This document shows positions 25,661 to 33,823 of a stretch of DNA of 64,000 nt, piece after piece (positions within the stretch are counted from its first letter, which is position 1; each line of letters starts with the position of its first letter). This stretch comes from Actinomycetospora sp. NBRC 106375 (lineage in GTDB: Bacteria > Actinomycetota > Actinomycetes > Mycobacteriales > Pseudonocardiaceae). The position numbers were made by a program, and so were the translations under genes. Location of the stretch: assembly GCF_030269665.1 (NCBI RefSeq), contig NZ_BSTS01000023.1:1-64000 (forward strand), read 5' to 3'. Below the pieces are notes generated by a model that worked only from the letters and a program-made list of their open reading frames with translations, had not been told where the DNA came from and made no database searches.

Positions 25661-27343
25661 GTGACCCACGCCCCCGAGGACCTCCTCGGCCCCTGCGGCC
25701 CCGTCGACCGCGCCACCGCAGATGCCGTCGACGCGGCCGTCGCCCGCGTCCTCGGCGACGGCGCCGCGCTGGGCGACGGCCAGCGCGAGGCCGTGCTCGG
25801 CGCGCTCGGCGACGACTGCCTCGCCGTCCTGCCCCCGGCCGCCGGCAAGACCGCGGTGTACGCGGTGACCGGTCTCGTCCTGGGCGGGCCGACGGTCGTG
25901 GTGTCGCCGACGCTGTCGCTGCACCACGACCAGGTCGCGCACCTCGTCGACGCCGGCCTGCGTGCGGCGGCGCTGAACTCCACGGTCGCCGACCGCGACG
26001 CGGTGCTGACGCGGTTCGGCGACGGCGGGCTCGACGTGCTCGTCACCTCGCCCGAGCAGCTCGCTCGTCCCGACGTCCTCGACGCGCTCGCCGCGGGCGG
26101 GCCCACGCTGCTCGCGGTGGACGAGGCGCACTGCGTGTGCGACTGGGGCCCGGACTGCCGCCCCGACTACCTGGGGCTCGCCGTCGCCCGGCGGCGCCTC
26201 GGGCGCCCGCGCGTGCTCGCGCTGACCGCGACCGCGTCGGTGCCGGCCCGCCAGGAGATCCTCGAGCTGCTCGGGGTGCCGGACGCGTGCGTCGTCGTCC
26301 GCGACACCGACCGGCCCAACATCCACCTCGCGGGCCACCTCGTCCACGACGAGGGCGCGAAGTGGGAGCGCGTCGTGCGCGAGGTGGTCGACCTCGGCGA
26401 CAGCGGCATCGTCTACGTCACCACCCGGGCGCACACGACGCTCGTGCGGGACCGCCTGCGGGCCGCGGGGATCACCGCCGAGGCCTACGACGGCGGCATG
26501 AAGGCCGCCGAGCGCGCCCGCGTGCAGGACGCCTTCATGGCGGGCGAGGTCCCCGTCGTCGTCGCGACCAGCGCGTTCGGCATGGGCATCGACAAGCCCG
26601 ACGTGCGCTGGGTCGTCCACGGCGACACCCCCACGTCGATCGACGCCTATCACCAGGAGAGCGGCCGGGCCGGGCGTGACGGCGGGCCCGCCCGCGCGGT
26701 CCTGTTCCACCGGCCCCAGGACCTCGGGCGGCCGAAGCTCTTCGCGTCCGGCCGGGACGCCCGGCCCCGCGCCCTGCGGACCGTGCTCGCCGCGATCGCG
26801 CAGAACCCCGAGGGCGTCGCCCAGGACGAGCTGGCGCGCCCGGCGGGCCTGTCGAAGGCCGCGCTCGCCCGGGCGGTGCCCGCGCTGGTGGCGCTGGGGG
26901 CGGTGCGCTCGCTGCCCGGGCGCCGTCTCGCGGCTGGGGACGCGCTGGCCGACGGCGACCTGGGCGAGCTGGCCGCGGGCGCGGCCGCGCTCGTCGTGCG
27001 CCGCCGGGAGCGCGAGCAGAGCAAGGTCGAGCTGGTGCGCCGCTTCGCGGAGGGCACCGGGTGCCGGCGGCGGACGCTGCTGGAGGTGCTCGGCGACGTG
27101 CGCGACACGGCGTGCGGCCACTGCGACCACTGCGACGCCGGGCTCCCGGGCGACCCGGGACGCCGGGCCGGATCCCGCGACGGCGACCCGGCGCCGGGCG
27201 AGGCCGTCCGCCACGACGAGTGGGGCCGCGGGACCGTGACGACGGTCGCCGAGGACTCGGTCGTGGTCCTCTTCGACGAAGGCGGGTACCGCACGCTGTC
27301 GCTGCCGCTGGTGCGCGAGAAGCAGTTGCTCGCCCCGGCGTGA
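25661..27343 (+). CDS. RecQ-family ATP-dependent DNA helicase
   Basis: A 560-residue superfamily 2 helicase. Motif I reads LPPAAGKTAVY (RecQ usual LPTGGGKS), motif II is DEAHCVCDWG, motif III ALTATA and motif VI YHQESGRAGRDG. The RecQ zinc-binding cysteines are reduced to CGHCDHCDAGLPG near residue 490. The C-terminal 70 residues carry a short beta-rich segment (HDEWGRGTVTTVAEDSVVVLFDE) resembling the UvrD/RecG-type Tudor-like end, not an HRDC domain. It unwinds DNA in recombination/repair; this short actinobacterial form is distinct from canonical RecQ. GTG 25661 is the start. Confidence 0.9.
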   Translation: MTHAPEDLLGPCGPVDRATADAVDAAVARVLGDGAALGDGQREAVLGALGDDCLAVLPPAAGKTAVYAVTGLVLGGPTVVVSPTLSLHHDQVAHLVDAGLRAAALNSTVADRDAVLTRFGDGGLDVLVTSPEQLARPDVLDALAAGGPTLLAVDEAHCVCDWGPDCRPDYLGLAVARRRLGRPRVLALTATASVPARQEILELLGVPDACVVVRDTDRPNIHLAGHLVHDEGAKWERVVREVVDLGDSGIVYVTTRAHTTLVRDRLRAAGITAEAYDGGMKAAERARVQDAFMAGEVPVVVATSAFGMGIDKPDVRWVVHGDTPTSIDAYHQESGRAGRDGGPARAVLFHRPQDLGRPKLFASGRDARPRALRTVLAAIAQNPEGVAQDELARPAGLSKAALARAVPALVALGAVRSLPGRRLAAGDALADGDLGELAAGAAALVVRRREREQSKVELVRRFAEGTGCRRRTLLEVLGDVRDTACGHCDHCDAGLPGDPGRRAGSRDGDPAPGEAVRHDEWGRGTVTTVAEDSVVVLFDEGGYRTLSLPLVREKQLLAPA

Positions 27344-27406
27344 TCGTCACGTTTCGCGCCGGGCCCACGCGGCCCATCCCCGGGGTGACACAGACGACGA
27401 CAGAAG

Positions 27407-27835
27407 GTGACCGTGCTCCACGAGCCCACCACGCCCACCATGGCCCCGCCGGCCGCCGCCCCCGAGACCCTGCCCACGCCCCGCAGCACCGAGCCGCCCC
27501 CCGAGCCGCTCCCCGAGTCGCGCGCCGTCACCGTCGTGACCGACCCGGCGCGTCCGAACCCGCCGTCGGATCTGCGCCACCTCGCGCGCCGCGCCCGCCG
27601 CGACACCGTTGCCGCGCGGGAGCTCGCCGCCGCCCTGCTGGCCCGGGGGTGGAGCGTGCGCCGTGCCGCCGCCCTCGCCGGGCTCGCCGAGAGCGCGGTC
27701 GCCGCGCTCGCGCACGTCCGCCGACCCGGGACCGCCGCGCGCTCGGTCGCCGACGACGTCGCCGCCCGCGCCCGGCGCCGCTCCGCCGGGGCCGAGGAAC
27801 TGCCGCCCGCCCCGCGGCGCCGGCCCTCGGCCTGA
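27407..27835 (+). CDS. Small proline-rich protein with putative helix-turn-helix
   Basis: A 142-residue protein with a Pro/Thr/Glu-rich first third (residues 1-50) and a helical second half in which AAALLARGWSVRRAAALAGLAESAVAALAHV reads like a simple helix-turn-helix of the homeodomain/resolvase type. It has no signal peptide or cysteines. Codon use is typical of the genome, supporting real coding. GTG 27407 has a weak AGAAGG site. No family is recognised; DNA binding is inferred only from the helical pattern. Confidence 0.55.
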   Translation: MTVLHEPTTPTMAPPAAAPETLPTPRSTEPPPEPLPESRAVTVVTDPARPNPPSDLRHLARRARRDTVAARELAAALLARGWSVRRAAALAGLAESAVAALAHVRRPGTAARSVADDVAARARRRSAGAEELPPAPRRRPSA

Positions 27836-27882
27836 CATCCTCCGCACCTGATCCCGTCGACCCGTTCTCTGGGGGAAATCCG

Positions 27883-29826
27883 GTGCCCGAGCCCGTCGAG
27901 CCGGAGCTCGCCGAGCTCGCCACCGCCCACGGCATCGCCGTGCGCTACCGCGACAGCAGTGAGCAGGAGGTCGAGGTCGACCGCGGCGTCGTCGTCGACG
28001 TCCTCTCTGCGCTCGACGTCGACGCCACCACGCCGCCGGCGCTCGCCGCGGCCCTGGCGGCGGTGCGCTCCGCGGACCCCGGGCGTCTCCCGCCGACGTT
28101 GGTCGTCGACACCGCTCGGTCGCTGCCCTTCGCCGGGACCGTCGTGCTCGAGGACGGCGGGGAGCGCGCGGTGGGCACGACCCTGCCCGCGGACCTGCCC
28201 GTCGGCTACCACCGCCTGACCGGCGGCGACCGGGACGTCACCGTGATCGTGCCCCCGCCGCGCCTGGAGCCACCTCCACCGACGTGGGGGTGGATGGTGC
28301 AGCTCTACGCGCTGCGCTCGCCGGGGTCGTGGGGGTGCGGGGACTACGCCGACCTCGCCTCGCTGCTCGCCCGGACCGCGGACGAGCAGGGCGCGGGGGC
28401 GCTGCTGGTCAACCCGCTGCACGCCCTCGCGCTGGCGCCGCGCGTGGAACCGTCGCCGTACTCGCCGTCGAGCCGGCGGTTCCTGCACCCGCTCTACGTG
28501 CGCGTGGAGGACACGGCGGCCTACGCGGCGGCGCCCTCGTCGGTGCGCTCCTCGGTCGCGGGGCTGCGGCCGGCGTCGGCGGACCTGGTGGACCACGACG
28601 CGGTGTGGGCGGCCAAGCGGACGGCGCTGGAGCTGCTGGCGCCGTACGCGTCGTCCTTCCCCCGCGACCTCGACGCGCTCGACCCCGAGCAGCGGGACGT
28701 CGCCACGTGGTACGCGCTGGCCGAGCGCCACGGCAGCGACCTGCATGAGTGGTCGGCCGACCTGCAGCACGTCGACGACACCGGCGTGGCCGCGGCCCGG
28801 GCCGAGCTGGCCGACCGCGTGCTGTTCCACGCGTGGTGCCTCGACCTCGCCGACGCGCAGCTCGCCACGGCGCACGAGGCCGCCGGCGGCATGGCCGTCG
28901 GGCTGATCGCCGACCTCGCGGTCGGGTGCTCGGCGGGCGGCGCGGACGCGTGGACGCTGGCCGGGGCGCTGGCCCGCGGGGTGACCGTCGGCGCCCCGCC
29001 CGACGACTTCAACCAGCAGGGCCAGGACTGGGCGCTCCCGCCCTGGCGGCCGGACGCGCTCGCGGCCTCGGGGTACGCCCCGCTGCGCTCCATGATCCGC
29101 GGGGTGCTGCGCCACGCCGACGGCCTGCGCGTCGACCACGTCGCAGGGCTGTGGCGGCTGTGGTGGATCCCGCCGGGCCGGGGGGCGCGCGAAGGCGCCT
29201 ACGTGCACTACGACGCGCGGGCGATGCTCGCGGTGGTGGCGATCGAGGCGTCGCGGGCCGGGGCCGTGGTGGTGGGCGAGGACCTGGGAACCGTGGAGCG
29301 GGAGGTCACGTCCGGGTTGGCGGACCACGGCATGCTCGGGTGCGCGGTGATGTGGTTCCAGCGCTCCGACGACGGCGCACTGCTGCCGCCGCGGCACTGG
29401 CACCCGGAGACGCTGGCGTCGGTGTCCACGCACGACCTGCCCACGGCGGCCGGGTTCCTGCGCGACGAGCACGTGCGCGCCCGCGCCGAGGCCGGCGTGC
29501 TGACCGACGTCGACGCGGCCTACGCCGATGCGGCACGGGATCGCGCCGAGCTGCTGGAGCTGCTGCGCGCCGAGGGGTTCGCGGTGGACCCGTCCGATCC
29601 CGACGCCGTCGTCCTGGCGATGCACCGGCTGCTGGCGACGGCGCGCTCGCGGATCGTGCTCGCGGCGTTCACCGACGTCCTCGGCGACGTCCGGCAGCCG
29701 AACCTGCCGGGCACGATCGACGCCTACCCGAACTGGCGCATCCCCCTCTCCACACCCCTCCCGGACCTCCTCGCCGACCCCCGCGTCCGCGCGGTCGCCG
29801 CGGCCCTCGGTGACCGACCCATGTGA
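27883..29826 (+). CDS. malQ: 4-alpha-glucanotransferase (amylomaltase)
   Basis: A 647-residue GH77 enzyme that transfers alpha-1,4-glucan segments in glycogen and maltodextrin metabolism. The catalytic nucleophile region is LRVDHVAGLWRLWWIP, the acid/base region is VVVGEDLGTVEREV, and the third carboxylate is in SVSTHDLPTAAGF. About 130 N-terminal residues form the beta-sandwich domain typical of actinobacterial MalQ. GTG 27883 follows GGGGGA. The last two codons, ATG TGA, lie in the left arm of palindrome B1, so the element provides the stop codon. Confidence 0.94.
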   Translation: MPEPVEPELAELATAHGIAVRYRDSSEQEVEVDRGVVVDVLSALDVDATTPPALAAALAAVRSADPGRLPPTLVVDTARSLPFAGTVVLEDGGERAVGTTLPADLPVGYHRLTGGDRDVTVIVPPPRLEPPPPTWGWMVQLYALRSPGSWGCGDYADLASLLARTADEQGAGALLVNPLHALALAPRVEPSPYSPSSRRFLHPLYVRVEDTAAYAAAPSSVRSSVAGLRPASADLVDHDAVWAAKRTALELLAPYASSFPRDLDALDPEQRDVATWYALAERHGSDLHEWSADLQHVDDTGVAAARAELADRVLFHAWCLDLADAQLATAHEAAGGMAVGLIADLAVGCSAGGADAWTLAGALARGVTVGAPPDDFNQQGQDWALPPWRPDALAASGYAPLRSMIRGVLRHADGLRVDHVAGLWRLWWIPPGRGAREGAYVHYDARAMLAVVAIEASRAGAVVVGEDLGTVEREVTSGLADHGMLGCAVMWFQRSDDGALLPPRHWHPETLASVSTHDLPTAAGFLRDEHVRARAEAGVLTDVDAAYADAARDRAELLELLRAEGFAVDPSDPDAVVLAMHRLLATARSRIVLAAFTDVLGDVRQPNLPGTIDAYPNWRIPLSTPLPDLLADPRVRAVAAALGDRPM

Positions 29827-29864
29827 GCGAAATTCCCGGCTATGGCCGGGAATTTCGCTCACAT
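29821..29864. repeat. Dispersed palindrome type B, copy B1
   Basis: A perfect inverted repeat with 20-bp arms: ATGTGAGCGAAATTCCCGGC (29821-29840), loop TATG, and the exact complement (29845-29864). The outer arm TGTGAGC is shared with type A, and the inner stem GAAATTCCCGGC defines type B. It overlaps the malQ stop codon and would form a very stable hairpin, a likely terminator in this position. Confidence 0.9.
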
Positions 29865-29912
29865 ACCTCGAGTGGCGGATCCGTGGGCGCTCCTGCTGCG
29901 TCGAACCCGGAC

Positions 29913-30485
29913 ATGGACGATCTCGACGACTGGCAACGCCTTCTCCGCGACCAGCACGGCGTGGTGACGCGTGCCCAGCTGCGTGCTCGCGGCATCACCG
30001 ACCACGCCATCCAGGCCCAGCTCGACGCCGAGCGGTGGCAGCGGCTGCACGACGGCGTCTACGTCACCTACTCCGGTCCACCGACTCCTGAGGCGCGGTG
30101 GACGGGTGCACTGCTCGCATGCCGGAGCGGCGCCGTGCTCAGCCACGAGACCGCAGGCGAGCTGCACGGTTTCGTGAAGCCTGAGCGCGGGCGACCCGTC
30201 CACGTCACGGTGCGGTACGGCTGCTCGGCGACACGACTCGACGGTGTCAGGGTCCATCGCTCTCGGGCGTTCGCCCACATCGGTGTCGAGGGGAGCGATC
30301 CGCCCGTCACCAGTCGGGTGCACACCGTGCTGGATCTCGCTGCGGCGGCGCCGGACGGCAAGGAGGCCCTGCGCCGCGCCCATCAGTACGCGCTCGACGC
30401 CGGCGTCCACCCGCTCGCCCTCGCGCGGGCCGTGGAGCTGCGTCGCCCGACCCGTCATCGCCGGGCGATCTGGTACGGCACGTAG
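29913..30485 (+). CDS. AbiEi-type N-terminal domain protein, C-terminally truncated
   Basis: A 190-residue protein with the winged-helix AbiEi_4-like N-terminal domain: LLRDQHGVVTRAQLRARGITDHAIQ, WQRLHDGVYVTYSG and AVLSHETAGELHGF. In intact relatives I recall, this domain is followed by about 100 more residues including a DUF559/endonuclease-like part. Here the frame ends right after ELRRPTRHRRAIWYGT, where it runs into the 3' end of a convergent truncated glycosyltransferase. The end is therefore probably a deletion junction. Activity, if any, would be DNA-binding/antitoxin-like; toxin partner not seen. Confidence 0.75.
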   Translation: MDDLDDWQRLLRDQHGVVTRAQLRARGITDHAIQAQLDAERWQRLHDGVYVTYSGPPTPEARWTGALLACRSGAVLSHETAGELHGFVKPERGRPVHVTVRYGCSATRLDGVRVHRSRAFAHIGVEGSDPPVTSRVHTVLDLAAAAPDGKEALRRAHQYALDAGVHPLALARAVELRRPTRHRRAIWYGT

Positions 30486-31057
30486 CGCTCGGGGGACGGC
30501 ACGGGCTCGCCCGGCCCGTCGAGACCCAACGACTCCGCCAGGTGCAGCGCGTTCGCCGCGTTGTGCAGACGCCAGCGGTCCCAGCCCGGGCCGTCCTTCA
30601 CCAGGGTCTCCGGCTCCACGGGCCCGGACCAGCGCTCGAAGGACGTGACCTCGTCGGGCCGCCGGTCCTCCGCGTGGCTCAGCGCCTGCATCGCCGCGCC
30701 GACCACGCCGCAGCGCAGCTCCCCCCATGCCTGGTGCAACCGGTCCAGGGCGCCGGGCTCGAGCCACACGTCGTCGTCGAGGTAGAGCACCGCGGGCGCG
30801 GAGGCGCACGACAGCAGGAACGCCCGCTGCTCGGCCATCCCGCGCCGCGACTCCCGACGGTGCAGCGCGACCGACGTCCCGCGCCGGCGCAGCCAGCGGA
30901 TCACCGTCCACGCCGGCGGGGTGTCCCAGGAGGGCTCGTCGTCGGACTGGTCGGAGATCGTCACCGAGAACTGGACCCCGGTCTGCGCGGCGAGTCCGGC
31001 GAGGGTGGTGGCGAGCTCGACGGGGCGCCCGCGCGTCGGGATCAGGACGTCGATCAC
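30455..31057 (-). CDS. Glycosyltransferase family 2-like, C-terminally truncated
   Basis: A 200-residue GT-A-type fragment: VIDVLIPTRGRPVELATTLAGL at the N-terminus, VLYLDDDVWLEPGALDRL with the DDD metal motif, and LHNAANALHLAE. Family members I recall continue after YxPYKIA with a WVGGCVLYDR acceptor-binding segment, but here the protein stops at YVPYQIARR. About one third is therefore missing, and catalysis is doubtful. GTG 31057 overlaps the stop of the HldE-like gene upstream (GTGA), so it was the last gene of the heptose operon. Confidence 0.78.
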   Translation of the reverse strand: MIDVLIPTRGRPVELATTLAGLAAQTGVQFSVTISDQSDDEPSWDTPPAWTVIRWLRRRGTSVALHRRESRRGMAEQRAFLLSCASAPAVLYLDDDVWLEPGALDRLHQAWGELRCGVVGAAMQALSHAEDRRPDEVTSFERWSGPVEPETLVKDGPGWDRWRLHNAANALHLAESLGLDGPGEPVPSPERYVPYQIARR

Positions 31058-32583
31058 GGCGTCCCCCGGATCCGTTCCACGATCGCGCTCGTCGAGCGGT
31101 CGGGCAGGTAGTCGAGGATGACCACGCGCCCGCCGTAGGAGGTGACCGTCGCGGTCTCGCGCAGCATCTCCGGGGTGTAGTCGCCGCCCTTGGCGTAGAC
31201 GTCGGGGTGCAGCAGCTCGAGCAGCTCGGCGGGGGTGTCGTCGTCGAACACCGTGACGTGGTCGACGCAGCTCAGCGCGCCGATCACGGCCGCGCGGTCG
31301 GCCAGCGGGTTCACCGGCCGCGACGGGCCCTTGAGGCGCGCCACCGAGTCGTCGGAGTTCAGCGCCACGACGAGCACGTCGCCGAGGCGCTTGGCCTGGT
31401 TCAGCGACGCCACGTGCCCGCGGTGCACGACGTCGAAGCACCCGTTGGTGAACACCACCCGCCGGCCCGCGACCCGCTGCTCGTCGACGACCGCCGCCAG
31501 CGACGCCGCGTCCAGCAGCGGGCCCTCGGCGGCGGCGACGCGCTCGGCGAGCTCGCCGGTGCCGCACACCGACGTCCCGGGCCGCCCGACGACGACGTCG
31601 GCGGCGGCCTGCGCCAGCTCGACGGCCGTCGGCGCCGGGGTGCCGGCCGCGAGCGCGAGCGACAGCGCGGCGGTGAACGTGTCCCCCGCCCCGCAGGTGT
31701 TGGCGTCCGGCGCGGGCCGGGAGAACGTGCGGTGGGACGGCGCGGCCGTGTCGGGCAGCAGCAGTGCCCCGTCGCGGTCGAGGGTGACGACGACGGCGCC
31801 CGCCCCCGACCGTGCGCGCAGCTCGGGGCCCGCGGCCTCGGCGGCCGCCACGCGATCGCCGTTCGTGCCCAGCGAGCGGCCGAGCAGCAGCGCCGCCTCC
31901 CCCGCGTTCGGGGTGACGACGTCGGGGCGCGCCGGCGCCCACCGCGCGGGGTCGTGGGCGTCGACGACCAGCCGGCACGCCCGGCCGTCGGGCGGGCCCA
32001 CCAACGAGCCCACGAGGGCGACGGCGTCCTCGCCGAGCAGCCCGCCCTCGTAGTCGCAGACGACCACCGCGTCGGCACCGTCGACCGCGGCGCGCAGCGC
32101 GTCGTGCACCGCGGCGCGGACCGCCGCGTCGGGAGAGGCCCCGGGCGTCGTGTCGAACCGCGCCACCAGCGCGTCATCGGCGAGCACCCGGCGCTTGGCC
32201 GCGGTCGGGCGCGCCGGGTCGGTGACGACGCCGGCCAGATCCACGCCGTGGTCCGCGAGCAGGTCCCGCAGCGTCGCCGCGTCCGCGTCGTCCCCGAGCA
32301 CCGTCACCAGTTCGGTCCGCGCGCCGAGCGCGGCGAGGTTGGCGGCGGTGTTGGCGGCGGCGCCCGGCGAGCCGCGGGTGTGGTCGACCTCCACGACCGG
32401 CACCGGGGCCTCGCGGGACAGGCGCCGCGACGGGCCGGTGAGCCACTGGTCGAGCACCGTGTCGCCGAGCACCACGACGCGCGGTGCCGCTGCCGCGAGA
32501 CGGGCGGGCAGGTCGGCCGCCAGTGGCGCCGCCGCCAGCGGCGGCACCGTGCCGACGGTGCGCGTGACCTCGGGCGCGGCCAT
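31054..32583 (-). CDS. hldE: Bifunctional heptose-7-phosphate kinase / heptose-1-phosphate adenylyltransferase (HldE type), copy 1
   Basis: A 509-residue protein with a ribokinase-fold domain (LGDTVLDQWLTGPSRRLSRE at residues about 38-57; catalytic DANTCGAGDTFTAAL) and a C-terminal nucleotidyltransferase domain (TNGCFDVVHRGHVASL with the HxGH motif; LKGPSRPVNPLADR). It would make ADP-D-glycero-manno-heptose from heptose 7-phosphate together with GmhB. ATG 32583 has AAGGAGG eight bases upstream, which rejects the earlier in-frame ATG 32685. A second such gene is at 33820-35217. Confidence 0.92.
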   Translation of the reverse strand: MAAPEVTRTVGTVPPLAAAPLAADLPARLAAAAPRVVVLGDTVLDQWLTGPSRRLSREAPVPVVEVDHTRGSPGAAANTAANLAALGARTELVTVLGDDADAATLRDLLADHGVDLAGVVTDPARPTAAKRRVLADDALVARFDTTPGASPDAAVRAAVHDALRAAVDGADAVVVCDYEGGLLGEDAVALVGSLVGPPDGRACRLVVDAHDPARWAPARPDVVTPNAGEAALLLGRSLGTNGDRVAAAEAAGPELRARSGAGAVVVTLDRDGALLLPDTAAPSHRTFSRPAPDANTCGAGDTFTAALSLALAAGTPAPTAVELAQAAADVVVGRPGTSVCGTGELAERVAAAEGPLLDAASLAAVVDEQRVAGRRVVFTNGCFDVVHRGHVASLNQAKRLGDVLVVALNSDDSVARLKGPSRPVNPLADRAAVIGALSCVDHVTVFDDDTPAELLELLHPDVYAKGGDYTPEMLRETATVTSYGGRVVILDYLPDRSTSAIVERIRGTP

Positions 32584-32726
32584 CAGCCGTACCTCCTTCC
32601 GGGGGAACCCGCACGAGTGCGGTCGGCGGGTGTCGTTCCCGCCGTCCGGCGCCGCCGGGAGGGGCTCGGTACTGTCGCCCTCCACCTCGACCCCGACGGG
32701 GTGACCCGCCAGTCCTGGGAGTACCG

Positions 32727-33122
32727 ATGGCCAGTGACGCGCCTCGACCCGACACCTCGCTCGAAACCGCGGGCGACCAGACGGACACCATCACCGCTCG
32801 TTTCCTCGGCCCGGCCGTGGTCGTCGTCAGCCCCGTGGGCGACATCGACACCGCCACGGCGGCGCCGCTGCGCTCCGCGATCGCCGAGCAGGTCGACGCG
32901 GGCGCGACGCACGTCGTGCTCGACCTCGCCGGCGTCGACTTCCTGGGCTCGGCCGGCCTGGCACTGCTCATCGCCGAGCGCGAGGCCGCGATCGCCCGCG
33001 AGGGCCAGCTGCGCCTCGCGGGCGTGCCGCGCACGGCGGGCCGCGCCCTGTCCCTGACCGGGCTCACCGAGCTGTTCGACACCTACCCGGACGCGGAGGC
33101 GGCCGCCGCCGACCTGCCCTGA
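32727..33122 (+). CDS. STAS-domain anti-sigma factor antagonist
   Basis: A 131-residue single STAS domain. VVVVSPVGDIDTATAAPLR forms the first strand, and LAGVDFLGSAGLALLIAERE carries the conserved serine (GSAG) for phosphorylation by an anti-sigma kinase. The C-terminus LTGLTELFDTYPDAEAAAA is family-typical. ATG 32727 follows a GGGAG site. It sits on the plus strand inside the otherwise minus-strand heptose cluster, and could control the second RsbW/sigma pair at 40.1 kb. Confidence 0.9.
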   Translation: MASDAPRPDTSLETAGDQTDTITARFLGPAVVVVSPVGDIDTATAAPLRSAIAEQVDAGATHVVLDLAGVDFLGSAGLALLIAEREAAIAREGQLRLAGVPRTAGRALSLTGLTELFDTYPDAEAAAADLP

Positions 33123-33133
33123 ACGCGGGCCCG

Positions 33134-33823
33134 TCACGGGTACGAGCCCTCCTCCGACGAGGTGACGACGAGCTCGCGGACCTCGCTGCCCGCCGGCCGC
33201 GACAGCGCGTAGAGCACGGCGTCGGCGGTCTGGGCGGGGTCGTTGAGCTTGGCGTCGGCGCCGGGCTTGTACTGGTCGGGGCGGTCGTCGAAGAAGTGGG
33301 TCCACATGCCGCCGGGGACGAGCAGCGTCACCCCGACCCGGCCCGCGGTCTCGGCGGCGAGCGCGCGGGTGAAGCCGACGACGCCGAACTTCGACGCGCA
33401 GTAGGCGGTCGCGTCGGACACGGCCTTGACCCCGAGCGTCGAGGAGACGGTGACGACCTTGCCGCGGCGGGCCTCGAGCTCGGGCAGCGCGGCGCGGACG
33501 ACGGCGGCGGTGCCGAGCAGGTTCACCGCGACGACGCGGTCCCACTCGCCCGGGTCGACGTCGACGAGGCGCCCGCAGCGGTCGATGCCCGCGGCGGTGA
33601 CGACGGCGTCGAGCCCGCCGACCTGCTCGCTCGCGCGGGCCACGGCGGACTCGGCGGCGCGGGTGTCGGCGAGGTCGACCTCGACGAAGGCGTGCCCCGC
33701 GTCGGGGGCCTTGAGGTCGAGCACGACGGGGGTGCCGCCCTGCACGGCGACGGCGTCGGCCACCGCGGCGCCGAGGCCGGACGAGCCGCCGGTGACGAGG
33801 ACGGTGCCGGGGTTGCTGGTCAT
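33134..33823 (-). CDS. Short-chain dehydrogenase/reductase
   Basis: A 229-residue classical SDR. The cofactor motif TGGSSGLG is at residues 11-18, the NAG-type loop appears as TAAGIDRCG, and the catalytic Ser/Tyr/Lys are in VSSTLG and AYCASKFG. This size and motif set is that of NAD(P)-dependent alcohol/keto reductases, not the larger extended SDR HldD that epimerises ADP-heptose. ATG 33823 overlaps the second HldE-like gene's stop, so it is part of the glycan operon and may act on a nucleotide sugar intermediate. Confidence 0.87.
   Translation of the reverse strand: MTSNPGTVLVTGGSSGLGAAVADAVAVQGGTPVVLDLKAPDAGHAFVEVDLADTRAAESAVARASEQVGGLDAVVTAAGIDRCGRLVDVDPGEWDRVVAVNLLGTAAVVRAALPELEARRGKVVTVSSTLGVKAVSDATAYCASKFGVVGFTRALAAETAGRVGVTLLVPGGMWTHFFDDRPDQYKPGADAKLNDPAQTADAVLYALSRPAGSEVRELVVTSSEEGSYP

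Noticed and set aside
33134-33823. SDR as the ADP-heptose 6-epimerase HldD
   Set aside because: The protein is a 229-residue classical SDR with a TGGSSGLG motif, whereas HldD is a larger extended SDR with a GxxGxxG motif.
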